From positions 186,001 through 250,000 of the forward strand of contig NZ_VFAH01000001.1 in the NCBI RefSeq assembly GCF_008929045.1: a stretch of 64,000 bases of DNA. The letters are read 5' to 3'. The DNA comes from Noviherbaspirillum aerium. Lineage in GTDB: Bacteria > Pseudomonadota > Gammaproteobacteria > Burkholderiales > Burkholderiaceae_D. Below, piece by piece: positions 33,152 to 43,129 of this stretch; within the stretch, counting starts at the first letter, position 1; the number at the start of each line of letters is the position of its first letter. Made by a program: the position numbers and the translations under genes. Below the pieces are notes generated by a model, which saw nothing but the letters and a program-made list of their open reading frames with translations, did not search any database and was not told the DNA's origin.

Positions 33152-35584
33152 CTATACCACTCCGCCGATAATCAAGTTCCCGATCGCCTCATGCAGCGCC
33201 TCATCCACCGTTTCCAGCCACACGAAGCGCAACTGCTGCCTTGCCGTTTCGGGAATGTCGTCGATGTCCTTGCGGTTGCGGGCCGGCAGCATCACCACCT
33301 TGATGCCGGCCTGCAAGGCGGCCAGCACTTTTTCCTTGATGCCGCCCACCGGCAGCACCATGCCGCGCAGGCTGATTTCGCCGGTCATCGCGCAATCGCT
33401 GCAGACCGGGCGGTCGCGCACAAGTGAAGTCAGCGCGACATAGATTGCCACGCCGGCGCTCGGGCCGTCCTTGGGCATGGCGCCGGCCGGCACGTGAACG
33501 TGGATGTCCTGCTTTTCAAAGAATTCGGCATCGATCTGCAGTTCCGCGCAATGCGCCTTGACCAGGGTCAGTGCCGCCTGCGCGCTTTCCTTCATCACCT
33601 CGCCGAGCTGTCCGGTGAGAATCAGCCTGCCGTTGCCCGGCGTGCGGCTGGCCTCGATGAACAGGATCTCGCCGCCGGCGGCGGTCCAGGCGAGGCCGGT
33701 GGCCACGCCCGGCAGGCTGGTGCGCATCGCCAGTTCGCTTTCGTATTTCCTCGGGCCGAGGATCTCGGCAAGATCGCTTTCCTCGATGCGCAAGGCCGAC
33801 GCGTTGCCTTCGGCGATGCGCATGGCCACATGGCGGAACACGTTGCCGATCTCGCGCTCCAGGCTGCGCACGCCGGCTTCGCGGGTGTAATCGCGGATCA
33901 GCGAATCGAGCGCGGCATCGCTGAGCTCGCACTGCTGCGGCATGATGCCGTCGGCTTCCAGCTGGCGCGGAATGACGTAGCGGCGCGCGATCTGCGCCTT
34001 TTCCTCGGCGGTATAGCCGGGCAGCTGCAGCACTTCCATGCGGTCCAGCAGCGGACCGGGGATGGTGTCGAGCATGTTGGCGGTGCCGATGAACATCACC
34101 TTCGACAGATCGAAAGGCTGGGCCAGATAGTTGTCGCGGAAGCTGATGTTCTGCTCCGGATCGAGCACTTCCAGCAAGGCGGCGGACGGATCGCCGTGCA
34201 TGCCGCCGCTGCCGAGCTTGTCCATCTCGTCGAGCATCATCACGCAGTTGTGGGTGCCGGCCTTGCGCAGCGCCTGGATGATATTGCCCGGCAAGGCGCC
34301 GACATAGGTGCGCCGGTGTCCGCGCACTTCGGCTTCATCATGCACTCCGCCCAGGCTCACGCGCACGAACTTGCGGCCGGTGGCGCGGGCGATGCTCTGG
34401 CCGAGCGAGGTCTTGCCCACGCCGGGCGGCCCGACGAAGCACAGGATCGGACTCTTGCCTTCCGGATTGAGCTTGCGCACGGCGAGATGTTCGAGAATGC
34501 GGCGCTTGATCTTGTCGAGCCCGAAATGATCCTCGTCGAGAATGCGGCGCGCCTCGGCGATATCGATGCGGTCCTCGCTGCGCCTGGCCCACGGCAGCTC
34601 GGTCATCCATTCCAGGTAGGTGCACAGCATCGAATACTCGGCGGCGGCCTCGGGCATGCGGCGCAGCCGCTGCAATTCCTTGCGTACATGCGCCTCGACG
34701 TCGTGCGGCATGCCAGCCTTGTCGATGGCCTCGGCCAGCTTTTCGACTTCGGCATCGCCGGCTTCGGTTTCCCCGAGTTCATGCTGTATGGTCTTGAGCT
34801 GTTCGCGCAGCAGGAATTCGCGTTGCCTGTCTTCCATGCGCTCCTTGGTCTGCGCGCTGATTTCCTCGGACAGGCGCAGCACTTCGATGCGCTCGGCGAG
34901 ATGGCCGATCACATGATCGAGGCGCGGCAGCAGTTCCCGCGTTTCGAGGATCTGCTGCTTCTGCGGCAGGGGCAGGTCCATCAGGCCGCAGACGAAATCG
35001 GCGAGTTCCGCCGCCGAGTTCATGTTCTGCGCGGCCGCGGCCAGCTCCGGCGGCGCCTGCGGCAGCAGGTCGATGATTTCGGTGGACAGCTGCTTGAGCT
35101 GGTGCAGGCGAGCTTCGATATCCGGTCCTTCCTCCGCCGGGCCGGCGAGGCGTTCGACGCGGGCGACGTAGAAGGGATAGCCGTCGAGGAACTCGACGAT
35201 GCGGAACCGCTGTTGCCCCTGGCACACGATGTAGTGGCCGCCCTCGTCGGAAGTGAGATAGCGCAGGATGCTGGCGGCGGTGCCGACCTGGTAGAGCTGG
35301 TCGGTGCGGGGGGACTCGTGTTCGGAATCGTGCTGCAGCAGCAGGCCGATGTCATGCTCGCCGCGCACGGCTTCCTGCGCGGCGGCGATGGAGCTTTCGC
35401 GGCCGACGCTGATGGGCACGATCATGCCGGGGAACAGCACGAGATAGCGCACCGGAATGATGATCATCGCATCCGGCGGCAAAGCAGGCAGCTTGCTCGG
35501 CTCCGCCTTGATCTGGGCCATCGCGGTGCTGCCTTGTCCGCCGAGGCTTGCCTCAAGGAGATGCACCTGCTCGAGTTTGATCAT
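33152..35584 (-). CDS. lon: ATP-dependent Lon protease
   Basis: An 810-residue LonA-type protease. The N-terminal substrate domain spans about 40-240, the AAA+ ATPase about 250-580 with Walker A GPPGVGKTS and Walker B MLDEMDKLG, and the C-terminal protease carries the catalytic Ser in KDGPSAGVAI and Lys in GGIKEKVLAA. An N-terminal extension of about 25 residues precedes the usual start. A GAGGGGCG ribosome site precedes the ATG. It may be the sole Lon or a second copy. Confidence 0.92.
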   Translation of the reverse strand: MIKLEQVHLLEASLGGQGSTAMAQIKAEPSKLPALPPDAMIIIPVRYLVLFPGMIVPISVGRESSIAAAQEAVRGEHDIGLLLQHDSEHESPRTDQLYQVGTAASILRYLTSDEGGHYIVCQGQQRFRIVEFLDGYPFYVARVERLAGPAEEGPDIEARLHQLKQLSTEIIDLLPQAPPELAAAAQNMNSAAELADFVCGLMDLPLPQKQQILETRELLPRLDHVIGHLAERIEVLRLSEEISAQTKERMEDRQREFLLREQLKTIQHELGETEAGDAEVEKLAEAIDKAGMPHDVEAHVRKELQRLRRMPEAAAEYSMLCTYLEWMTELPWARRSEDRIDIAEARRILDEDHFGLDKIKRRILEHLAVRKLNPEGKSPILCFVGPPGVGKTSLGQSIARATGRKFVRVSLGGVHDEAEVRGHRRTYVGALPGNIIQALRKAGTHNCVMMLDEMDKLGSGGMHGDPSAALLEVLDPEQNISFRDNYLAQPFDLSKVMFIGTANMLDTIPGPLLDRMEVLQLPGYTAEEKAQIARRYVIPRQLEADGIMPQQCELSDAALDSLIRDYTREAGVRSLEREIGNVFRHVAMRIAEGNASALRIEESDLAEILGPRKYESELAMRTSLPGVATGLAWTAAGGEILFIEASRTPGNGRLILTGQLGEVMKESAQAALTLVKAHCAELQIDAEFFEKQDIHVHVPAGAMPKDGPSAGVAIYVALTSLVRDRPVCSDCAMTGEISLRGMVLPVGGIKEKVLAALQAGIKVVMLPARNRKDIDDIPETARQQLRFVWLETVDEALHEAIGNLIIGGVV

Positions 35585-35692
35585 GTCGCCCCTCTTGCTT
35601 GAAATATGAGGGGTTTGACACGGGCATGGCCGGGCTGTTCCGGCGAAAACGCTGATGCCGGATAAGCCGCGGGCAATAATGGAAAGTTCCGC

Positions 35693-36973
35693 TTACACCA
35701 GACCTTCGAACAGGATCACGTCGACCATGTCGCCGGCATGGACGGTGTCCTGGTCATGATGCAGCACCACGATGCAGTTGGCTTCGGACATGGAGCGCAG
35801 AATGCCGGAACCCTGCGAACCGGTGATGCGCACCCGCTGCACGCCGTCCGCGCCGGTGGCGACGATGCCGCGCTGGTATTCGGTGCGGCCGGGCTTCTTG
35901 CGGATCGGCGATTCGGAGGCGACGCGCATGAGCGGCAGCCGGTTTTCCTCTGCGCCCATCATGCGCAAGAGCGCATCGCGGGCGAAGAAATAGAAGGTGA
36001 CCATGACCGCGACCGGATTGCCGGGCAGGCCGAACAGGCAGGCATTCCTGCCGTTCGAGGAAATCTTGCCGAAGGCCATGGGGCGGCCGGGCCGCATGCC
36101 GATTTTCCAGAACGTGACATCGCCCAGCTCTGCCATCATCTGCTTGGTGTAATCGGCCTCGCCCACCGACACGCCGCCGGAAGTGATCACCGCATCGGCG
36201 CTTTCGCAGGCAATGCGGAATGCCTGCGAAAGCGTTGCAGGATCATCCTTGACCACCCCCATGTCGATGATCTCGCAGCCGAGGCGGCTGAGCATGCCGT
36301 ACAGGGTATAGCGGTTACTGTCATAGACGCAGCCGGGGTCGAGCGGTTCACCGATGGAGCGCAACTCGTCGCCGGTGGAGAAGAACGCCACGCGCAGGCG
36401 CCGCCGCACCGGCACCTCGGCGATGCCGAGCGAAGCCAGCAGGCCGAGGTCGGCGGGACGCAGGATTTTTCCCGCCGCCAGCGCCGGCTTGCCGGCCTTC
36501 AAGTCCTCGCCCTGCAGGCGGCGGTTGTCGCCGGTCTTCACCGCGCCGGCCGGAATGGTGACCTCTCCTTCGCCCGCCGCCTGCGTGAATTCCTGCGGCA
36601 CCACGGTATCGCAGCCTTGCGGCATCGGCGCGCCGGTCATGATGCGCACGCACTCGCCGGCCTGCACTTCACCGTCGAAGCCGCCGCCGGCATGGATGGT
36701 GGCGATGATGCGCAGGGTGGCCGCCTTGTCCGGCCCCACGTCGGCGCCGCGAACCGCAAAGCCGTCCATGGCCGAATTGTCATGCTGGGGAACATTGATC
36801 GGCGAAATGATGTCGTGCGCCAGCACGCGGTCGAGCGCGCTGCGCAGCGCCACCTTTTCCACCGCCTCGACCGGCGTGACGACATCGCGGATGATTTGCT
36901 GCGCCTGCGCGACCGGCAGGGCGTTGGGATCGTAATCGGACAGGCAGCTGATGACTTCGGACAGGCTTGGCAT
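35693..36973 (-). CDS. moeA: Molybdopterin molybdotransferase MoeA
   Basis: A 426-residue enzyme that inserts molybdate into adenylylated molybdopterin. The family motifs include NSAMDGFAVRG, GAPMPQGCDTVVPQE, FSTGDEL, the TSGGVSVGEADY active-site stretch and FGLPGNPVA. The start MPSLSEV gives normal length. It follows mobA by 74 bp in the same direction. Part of the cofactor supply for the formate dehydrogenase locus and the oxidoreductase at 4323. Confidence 0.94.
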   Translation of the reverse strand: MPSLSEVISCLSDYDPNALPVAQAQQIIRDVVTPVEAVEKVALRSALDRVLAHDIISPINVPQHDNSAMDGFAVRGADVGPDKAATLRIIATIHAGGGFDGEVQAGECVRIMTGAPMPQGCDTVVPQEFTQAAGEGEVTIPAGAVKTGDNRRLQGEDLKAGKPALAAGKILRPADLGLLASLGIAEVPVRRRLRVAFFSTGDELRSIGEPLDPGCVYDSNRYTLYGMLSRLGCEIIDMGVVKDDPATLSQAFRIACESADAVITSGGVSVGEADYTKQMMAELGDVTFWKIGMRPGRPMAFGKISSNGRNACLFGLPGNPVAVMVTFYFFARDALLRMMGAEENRLPLMRVASESPIRKKPGRTEYQRGIVATGADGVQRVRITGSQGSGILRSMSEANCIVVLHHDQDTVHAGDMVDVILFEGLV

Positions 36974-37047
36974 GGCGGCGGTCGGTAAGTTCGGAAGGCG
37001 GTTGATGGGAGCCGGTGGCTGGCAGATGGTTGCTGGTGGCTGGCAAC

Positions 37048-37647
37048 TCAGGCGGATTCGAAGCGGCGCAGCTCTTCGATGGTATTGATGTTGCGGAAGC
37101 CGGCGTCGTCGGGAAAATGCACTTCGACAAACTTGAGCGAGCGGTACCATTTGTCGATCTTGCGTTCGCCGGCCTGCAGGAAGATGGTCAGGCTCGACAG
37201 TACCGATGTCTTCATCAGGCAGAACACCGGGTGCGGCTGGCGGCGCCCGTCTTCTTCCGTGACCGCCACCGCCAGTTCCGCATCCTGCGCGGCGAGTTCG
37301 GCGGCCAGGCGTTCCACCAGGTCCTGCGGCAGGAAGGGCGAATCGCAGGGCGCCGTCACCAGGTAATCGGTCTCGCAATGCAGCAGACCGGTCTGCAGGC
37401 CCGCCAGCGGGCCTTCGAAGCCGCCCAGCTGGTCGGGCCAGACGGGAAAGCCGAAGCCTTCATAGGGGCCGATGTTCTGGTTGGCATTGATCATCAGCGC
37501 GCCGACCTGCGGGGACAGCCGCATGATGGCATGCAACACCATCGGCGCCCCGCGGAAGGTCTGCAGGCCCTTGTCGACATGGCCCATGCGGGAGCCGCGT
37601 CCGCCGGCGAGGATGAGTCCGGTAATCTGTTCAGGTGCGATCGTCAT
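37048..37647 (-). CDS. mobA: Molybdenum cofactor guanylyltransferase MobA
   Basis: A 199-residue enzyme that attaches GMP to molybdopterin to make the MGD cofactor of DMSO-reductase-superfamily enzymes. The nucleotide loop LAGGRGSRMGHVDKGL and the APCDSPFLP motif are intact. It precedes moeA and is divergent from apbC. moaA, often next to this pair, is not in the window. Confidence 0.93.
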   Translation of the reverse strand: MTIAPEQITGLILAGGRGSRMGHVDKGLQTFRGAPMVLHAIMRLSPQVGALMINANQNIGPYEGFGFPVWPDQLGGFEGPLAGLQTGLLHCETDYLVTAPCDSPFLPQDLVERLAAELAAQDAELAVAVTEEDGRRQPHPVFCLMKTSVLSSLTIFLQAGERKIDKWYRSLKFVEVHFPDDAGFRNINTIEELRRFESA

Positions 37648-37855
37648 GTTCAATATCGGAAAGAAGAGCCCAGGTGGCGGACATTGTAATTCCTGCATTG
37701 TTCCTCTGTCGATTGGTGATGCGATGCATGGCGGCCCGGCGCGGGCCGCGCGCACCGGCACAAGCCGGCGCGGGCCGGAACATGATGCGCATGCAAAGTC
37801 CGAGCGCGGGAGCGGCAATCTGGTTTAGACTTCAGGCATCTATTCAGGAGAAGCA

Positions 37856-38944
37856 ATGAGCATTTCGATTGAAGCAGTCAAGTCCGCCTTGTCGCAGGTT
37901 ATCGATCCCAACACCGGCAAGGATCTGGTGTCGGGCAAGTCGGCAAAGAACATCCGCCTCGACGGCGCCGACGTCATGCTCGACGTGGAGCTGGGCTATC
38001 CGGCGAAGAGCCAGATGGACGCCATCCGCAAGTCGGTCATCACCGCGGTGCGCGCGGTCGAGGGCGCCGGCAATGTCAGCGTCAACGTCACTTCGAAGAT
38101 CATCGCCCACACCGTGCAGCGCGGCGTCAAGCTCATGCCCAACGTCAAGAACATCATCGCCGTGGCCTCCGGCAAGGGCGGCGTCGGCAAGTCCACCACC
38201 GCGGTCAACCTGGCGCTGGCGCTGGCGGCCGAAGGTGCACAGGTCGGCATCCTCGACGCCGACATCTACGGTCCGTCGCAGCCGATGATGATGGGCATCA
38301 ACGCCCGTCCCGAAACGGTCGACGGCAAGACCATGGAGCCGCTGGAAAACCACGGCCTGCAGGTCTCCTCGATCGGCTTCATGATCGATCCCGACGAGCC
38401 GATGGTCTGGCGCGGCCCGATCGTCACGCAGGCGCTGCAGCAGCTGCTGGAACAGACCAACTGGCGCGACCTCGATTACCTCATCGTCGACATGCCGCCG
38501 GGCACCGGCGACGTGCAGCTGACGCTGTCGCAGAAAGTGCCGGTCACCGGCGCGGTGATCGTCACCACGCCGCAGGACATCGCCCTGCTCGACGCGCGCA
38601 AGGGCCTGAAGATGTTCGAGAAGGTCGGCATTCCGATTCTTGGCATCGTGGAAAACATGAGCGTGCACATCTGCTCCAGCTGCGGCCATGCGGAACCGAT
38701 CTTCGGCCAGGGCGGCGGCGAAAAGATGTGCGCCGAATACGGCGTCGATTTCCTCGGCGCGCTGCCTCTGACCATGTCGATCCGCGAGCAGGCCGATTCC
38801 GGCCGTCCTACCGTGGTGGCCGATCCGGATGGACAGGTTGCCGACATCTACAAGGCCATCGCCCGCAAGGTGGCGGTCAAGGTTGCCGAAAAGGCAAAGG
38901 ACATGAGCAGCAAATTCCCGAGCATCGTCATCAAGAACGACTGA
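37856..38944 (+). CDS. apbC: Iron-sulfur cluster carrier protein ApbC/Mrp
   Basis: A 362-residue P-loop ATPase that carries and transfers Fe-S clusters. An N-terminal DUF59-like domain (1-90) is followed by the deviant Walker A GKGGVGKST and the C-terminal CSSCG (CX2C) that bridges the cluster in a dimer. Divergent from mobA and 280 bp upstream of the formate dehydrogenase locus, whose polyferredoxin would be a natural client. Confidence 0.93.
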   Translation: MSISIEAVKSALSQVIDPNTGKDLVSGKSAKNIRLDGADVMLDVELGYPAKSQMDAIRKSVITAVRAVEGAGNVSVNVTSKIIAHTVQRGVKLMPNVKNIIAVASGKGGVGKSTTAVNLALALAAEGAQVGILDADIYGPSQPMMMGINARPETVDGKTMEPLENHGLQVSSIGFMIDPDEPMVWRGPIVTQALQQLLEQTNWRDLDYLIVDMPPGTGDVQLTLSQKVPVTGAVIVTTPQDIALLDARKGLKMFEKVGIPILGIVENMSVHICSSCGHAEPIFGQGGGEKMCAEYGVDFLGALPLTMSIREQADSGRPTVVADPDGQVADIYKAIARKVAVKVAEKAKDMSSKFPSIVIKND

Positions 38945-39227
38945 AGCCACTCAAAGGAGGCAAGGCAGCGCCCCGGCAGCCTGGCCTTCCTCTTTCCGCC
39001 AGGAGCCGGCTTGCCGGTTCCGCATCCCTTCCCGGCGGGATGCCAGCGCGCATCCCTGCCATCGTTTGCTTTCAACAAGCTTACAGTCCTGCAACACGAA
39101 AAAATTTCATCAGGGCCGGCACATGGGTGCAAAAAGCCACTGCAATTTTCCTTTTTTTGGCGCACTATTACGTCAGAAAAATTTGTAGCGCCCTATAACA
39201 GGGTAGTCCGCACGCCCTGAGGAAAAG
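38945..39227. other. Upstream region of the formate dehydrogenase locus
   Basis: A 283-bp gap without a gene. The first half is GC-rich; the second is AT-rich (around 39100-39200) and holds CTATAAC at 39193-39199, a possible -10 element. No FNR-type or sigma-54 site could be identified. Confidence 0.4.
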
Positions 39228-39746
39228 ATGGAGACAGAAGCACTCTCGGTCGCCGTGGTGATGCAGCGCACCGCGCTCGCCAACCGCTGGCAACCTTACG
39301 CATGGAAGCCGATCGAGCTTTCCATCGGCATGCCCGTGCCCGGCAACTCGGCCCGCTGCCTGCGCAGCGAGGAATCCGACACCCGCTGGCTGTTCGGCGG
39401 CTTCGAAGTCCGCCTCTACACCGACGAGGCGGAAGGTTATTTTCTTAACATCGATTCACCGCTCCCCTGCTGGTTCGTCATGTGGCGCATCGAAGACATC
39501 GACGGCACCGAAGTCGCCGTGCCCAAGCAGGTCACGCTGTCCTACAACGAGGCGGCGCGATTGATGGACGGCGGCGAACGTGTCGACACCCTGCCCGCGC
39601 CGGCGGAGATCATCGAACACCTGCAGCGCTTCGTCGCGCAGCACTACCGTCCCGAAGTGAAGAAGAAGCGGCGCAAGCCTTCCTTCGAGGGCGGCGCCGG
39701 CGTCGCGCAGATGGCTGCGGAAGAAGGAAAGCAACATGGAAGCTGA
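39228..39746 (+). CDS. DUF3305 domain protein
   Basis: A 172-residue protein with the DUF3305 fold in its first 135 residues (SVAVVMQRTALANRWQ, FRLYTDEAEGYFLN-like region, CWFVMWRIED). The C-terminal tail is basic. DUF3305 genes occur almost only with DUF3306 and formate dehydrogenase genes, and the same order is seen here. It overlaps the next gene by 11 bp. Biochemical role unknown; an assembly or regulatory role is inferred from linkage. Confidence 0.87.
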   Translation: METEALSVAVVMQRTALANRWQPYAWKPIELSIGMPVPGNSARCLRSEESDTRWLFGGFEVRLYTDEAEGYFLNIDSPLPCWFVMWRIEDIDGTEVAVPKQVTLSYNEAARLMDGGERVDTLPAPAEIIEHLQRFVAQHYRPEVKKKRRKPSFEGGAGVAQMAAEEGKQHGS

Positions 39747-40347
39747 AAGCTTTTTTGCGCGCTGGTCAAAGCGCAACGCCGAAGCGGCCGGGGAAAGACA
39801 GCAGGACGCCGCGGCAGGCGGCACGCACGCGCAATCGCCATCCCGGGCGCAGTCCCTGCCGGCAGAGGAACAGGGCCTGCCGAAGCCGCCGCCGACGCTG
39901 GAGGATGTGGCCGCACTGACCGCCGATTCCGACTTCAAGCCCTTCGTCGCACGCGGCGTCGACGAGAACGTGCGCCGCTCGGCGATGAAGAAGCTGTTCG
40001 CCGATCCGCAGTTCAACGTGATGGACGGCCTTGATGTCTACATCGACGATTACAGCAAGTTCCAGCCGATGACGCCGCAGATCCTGGCGGCGCTCAATCA
40101 TGCGCAGGCGCTGCTCGATCCGCTGTCGCAGATCGAAAATCCGCTGATGCGCCTGCTGCAGCAGGCGGTGGAAGAGCCCGCTGCCGCTCCGGCGGCCGAG
40201 CCGTCCGATCCCGCCCGCCCGGCCGAGTCCATCGACGCTGCCGCTTCCGGCACGCATGCCGATGCCCACGCCGATGCAAGCGCGGAAGTACGGCAGCACG
40301 ACCTCAACACGAATTCGAACCAGGCATCCCATGACCACCCAATATAA
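39736..40347 (+). CDS. DUF3306 domain protein
   Basis: A 203-residue protein. The start EAESFFARWSKRN and the central LTADSDFKPFVARGVDE ... ALKKLF-like helices fit DUF3306. The last 50 residues are Ala/Asp/His-rich and look disordered. It overlaps DUF3305 by 11 bp and the polyferredoxin gene by 17 bp, so translation is coupled along the locus. Confidence 0.86.
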   Translation: MEAESFFARWSKRNAEAAGERQQDAAAGGTHAQSPSRAQSLPAEEQGLPKPPPTLEDVAALTADSDFKPFVARGVDENVRRSAMKKLFADPQFNVMDGLDVYIDDYSKFQPMTPQILAALNHAQALLDPLSQIENPLMRLLQQAVEEPAAAPAAEPSDPARPAESIDAAASGTHADAHADASAEVRQHDLNTNSNQASHDHPI

Positions 40348-42439
40348 AGTCTGCAGCTGCAACCATACGATGCCGCTCGACGCGGCTGCCGGCGCTGCGC
40401 TCGGCGAGGCGCTCGGCACTGCGCCGCTGAAGCCGGCCAGCCAGCTGTGCCGGCGCGAAGTCGGCGGCTATCTCGACGCGCTGCAGGGAGTGGACCGTGT
40501 CGTGGTCGGCTGCACCCAGGAACAGGCGCTGTTCGCCGAACTGGCCGAGCAGAAGCAGACGGTCGCGCCTATCCGCTTCGTCAACCTGCGCGAGTCCGGC
40601 GGCTGGGGCAAGGAAGCCAGGCAGTCGCTGCCGAAGATGGCCGCGCTGCTGGCCGCTGCCGCGCTGCCCGACGTGGAACCGGTTCCCACCGTCGACTATG
40701 ATTCCGGCGGCCAGGCGCTGCTGATCGGTCCGGCGGCGCGGGTACTGCCCTGGGCAAGGCGCCTGTCTTCGCAGCTGCAGGTAAGCATGCTGCTGACCTC
40801 CGGCGATGCGGCGCAGCCGCTGCCGGAGCGCGACCTGCCGGTATTCTCGGGCACGAAGATCAGCATCGACGGCTGGCTGGGCGCATTCAAGGTGCGCTGG
40901 CAGCAGGCCAACCCGATCGACCTCGAACTCTGCACCCGCTGCAATGCCTGCGTGGCGGCCTGCCCCGAGAACGCGATCGACCTGAACTACCAGATCAATC
41001 TGGACGCCTGCACTTCGCACCGCGACTGCATGAAAGCCTGCGGCGCCGTCGGCGCCATCGACTTCATGCGCGAGGATACGGCGCGCGGCGGCGATTTCGA
41101 TCTGATCTTCGATCTGTCCGACCAGCCGCTGATCACGCTGCACCAGCCGCCGCAGGGCTATTTCGCCCCCGGCGCCGATCCGTTCGCACAGGCCGAACAG
41201 GCGCTGCAGATGGCGCAGATGGTCGGCCAGTTCAGCAAGCCGAAGTTCTTCACCTACAAGGAAAAGATCTGCGCGCACAGCCGCAACCAGACCGTCGGCT
41301 GCAACGCCTGCGTCGAGGTCTGCTCGGCGCAGGCGATCGGCCACGCCGGCAACCATATCCAGGTCAATCCCAACCTGTGCGTCGGCTGCGGCGCCTGCAC
41401 CACGGTCTGCCCGTCGGGCGCGCTCAGCTATGCCTATCCGCGCGCGACCGACCTCGGCCGCCGCATCAAGACGCTGCTGACGACGTATGCCCATGCCGGC
41501 GGCCGGCAGCCGGCGCTGCTGCTGCACAGCCAGGCGAAGGGCGCGGAGATGCTGCTCGAAATCGGCCGCCTTGCCGGTGCGGGCGCAGGCAAACTCGGCG
41601 GCCTGCCGGCGCAGGTGATGCCGGTGGACCTGCATCATGTGGCCTCGGTCGGCATCGATGGCTGGCTGGGCGCCATCTGCCATGGCGCGTCGAACGTGCT
41701 GGTGCTCGCCACCGGCGAGGAAGCGCCGCAGTACCTGGAAGCGCTGGAAACCCAGATCGCGGTGGCGCAGGCCATCCTCGGCGGCCTCGGCTACGAAGGG
41801 CGGCATATCGCGCTGCTGCGCGCCGCGAATGCGCGCGAGCTTGATGCGCAACTGCGCGAGTTTCAGCTGCAGCCGCTGGCCATGGTGCCGGCGCAGCGCG
41901 CGACCTTCAACATCGCCTCGGAAAAGCGCACCACGCTGGAATTCGCATTCGATCATCTGCTTAAGCATGCGCCGGCGCCCCGCACCGACATCGCGCTGCC
42001 GGCGGGCGCGCCCTTCGGCAGCGTCAGCGTCAATGCCTCGGCCTGCACGCTGTGCATGTCCTGCGTCGGCGCCTGTCCGGAATCGGCACTGATCGACAAT
42101 CCCAACCTGCCGCAGCTGCGCTTCGTCGAAAAGAACTGCGTGCAGTGCGGCCTGTGCGAAAAGACCTGCCCCGAAAACGCGATCAGCCTGACGCCGCGCC
42201 TGCTGCTGGGCGAAGCGGCGAAGCAGCCGGCGGTGCTCAACGAAGCGCAGCCCTACCACTGCATCCGCTGCAGCAAGCCGTTCGGCACGCTGCAGATGAT
42301 CGAGAACATGCTGTCCAAGCTGTCGCTGCACGGCGCCTTCGCCGGCAACATCGAGCGACTCAAGATGTGTTCCGACTGCCGCGTGATCGACATGATGGAC
42401 AACAAGAAGGAAACTTCGATCCTGGAATTGAAGCGATGA
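40331..42439 (+). CDS. Polyferredoxin-like 4Fe-4S protein of the formate dehydrogenase locus
   Basis: A 702-residue cytoplasmic protein with several ferredoxin motifs: CTRCNACVAACP around residue 205, a CNACVEVCS / CVGCGACTTVCP pair around 320-360, and CTLCMSCVGACP / CVQCGLCEKTCP around 570-610. The C-terminus adds CIRC...CSDC, a possible zinc or cluster site. The middle resembles proteins that pass electrons between clusters. It is a constant partner of DUF3305/3306 in formate dehydrogenase loci. Whether it moves electrons or assists maturation is unresolved. Confidence 0.87.
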   Translation: MTTQYKVCSCNHTMPLDAAAGAALGEALGTAPLKPASQLCRREVGGYLDALQGVDRVVVGCTQEQALFAELAEQKQTVAPIRFVNLRESGGWGKEARQSLPKMAALLAAAALPDVEPVPTVDYDSGGQALLIGPAARVLPWARRLSSQLQVSMLLTSGDAAQPLPERDLPVFSGTKISIDGWLGAFKVRWQQANPIDLELCTRCNACVAACPENAIDLNYQINLDACTSHRDCMKACGAVGAIDFMREDTARGGDFDLIFDLSDQPLITLHQPPQGYFAPGADPFAQAEQALQMAQMVGQFSKPKFFTYKEKICAHSRNQTVGCNACVEVCSAQAIGHAGNHIQVNPNLCVGCGACTTVCPSGALSYAYPRATDLGRRIKTLLTTYAHAGGRQPALLLHSQAKGAEMLLEIGRLAGAGAGKLGGLPAQVMPVDLHHVASVGIDGWLGAICHGASNVLVLATGEEAPQYLEALETQIAVAQAILGGLGYEGRHIALLRAANARELDAQLREFQLQPLAMVPAQRATFNIASEKRTTLEFAFDHLLKHAPAPRTDIALPAGAPFGSVSVNASACTLCMSCVGACPESALIDNPNLPQLRFVEKNCVQCGLCEKTCPENAISLTPRLLLGEAAKQPAVLNEAQPYHCIRCSKPFGTLQMIENMLSKLSLHGAFAGNIERLKMCSDCRVIDMMDNKKETSILELKR

Positions 42440-42510
42440 ACAAAGCGATGAACGAAGCGATGACCCGGCCCCTGGCCAAGCCTGACGCACCCGACACCGA
42501 CCTCCGATAA
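42436..42510 (+). CDS. Possible 24-residue peptide between polyferredoxin and chaperone genes
   Basis: The ATG overlaps the polyferredoxin stop (ATGA), and the frame ends 5 bp before the chaperone start. It encodes MNKAMNEAMTRP then a Pro/Asp-rich tail. It may only reinitiate translation between the genes. Coding status doubtful. Confidence 0.2.
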   Translation: MNKAMNEAMTRPLAKPDAPDTDLR

Positions 42511-42514
42511 GTCC

Positions 42515-43129
42515 ATGACCACTGCCCAAGCGCTCAAATTCGAAGCTCCCGACCAGGGCGAGGAAACCGCCCGCGCCGATCTCTACGGCTTGCTGGCCGC
42601 CTTGTTCTATGCGCCGCCGCCGGCGGAACTGCTGGCCGCCATCGCCGCTTCACCCGAGGAAGGCGACGGCATCCTGCAGCAAGCCTGGCGCGACCTCGCC
42701 GCCGCCTGCAGGCAAGCCGACGCGGAAAGCCTGCGCGAGCTTTACGAGTCGCTCTTCATCGGCGTCGGCAAGCCGGAGCTGATGCTTTACGGCTCGTTCT
42801 ACCTGTCCGGCTTCCTGATGGAAAAGCCGCTGGCCGCGCTGCGCGCGGACCTCGACCGGCTGGGCCTGCAGCGCGACGAGCAGGTGCCGGAAAGCGAGGA
42901 CCATATCGCCGCACTGTGCGAAGTGATGCGCTACCTGATCGCTTCCGATGATGCGCTGCATGCCAACCTTGCAACGCAGAAGCAGTTTTTCGCCGACCAT
43001 CTGCAACCTTGGGTCATCCAGATGTGCGACGCCATCCTCGCCTATCCGCAAGCCGGTTTTTATGCTGCGGTCGCACAACTGGCGAAGAGCTTCTTTGAAG
43101 TGGAGATGCAGGCTTTCGACATGGCCTGA
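42515..43129 (+). CDS. TorD/DmsD-family chaperone
   Basis: A 204-residue all-helical chaperone expected to bind the Tat signal or apo form of the molybdoenzyme FdhA until cofactor is inserted. LYGLLAALFYAPP near the N-terminus, the YESLFIGVGKPELMLYGSFYL block and ESEDHIAALCEVMRYL match the family. It lies directly before the Tat-targeted genes of the locus. Confidence 0.88.
   Translation: MTTAQALKFEAPDQGEETARADLYGLLAALFYAPPPAELLAAIAASPEEGDGILQQAWRDLAAACRQADAESLRELYESLFIGVGKPELMLYGSFYLSGFLMEKPLAALRADLDRLGLQRDEQVPESEDHIAALCEVMRYLIASDDALHANLATQKQFFADHLQPWVIQMCDAILAYPQAGFYAAVAQLAKSFFEVEMQAFDMA

Noticed and set aside
37010-37045. Short GGTGGCTGGCA-type repeats between moeA and mobA, and TGATGG repeats at 60567-60597
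   Set aside because: Low-complexity intergenic sequence with two or three imperfect units; nothing indicates function.
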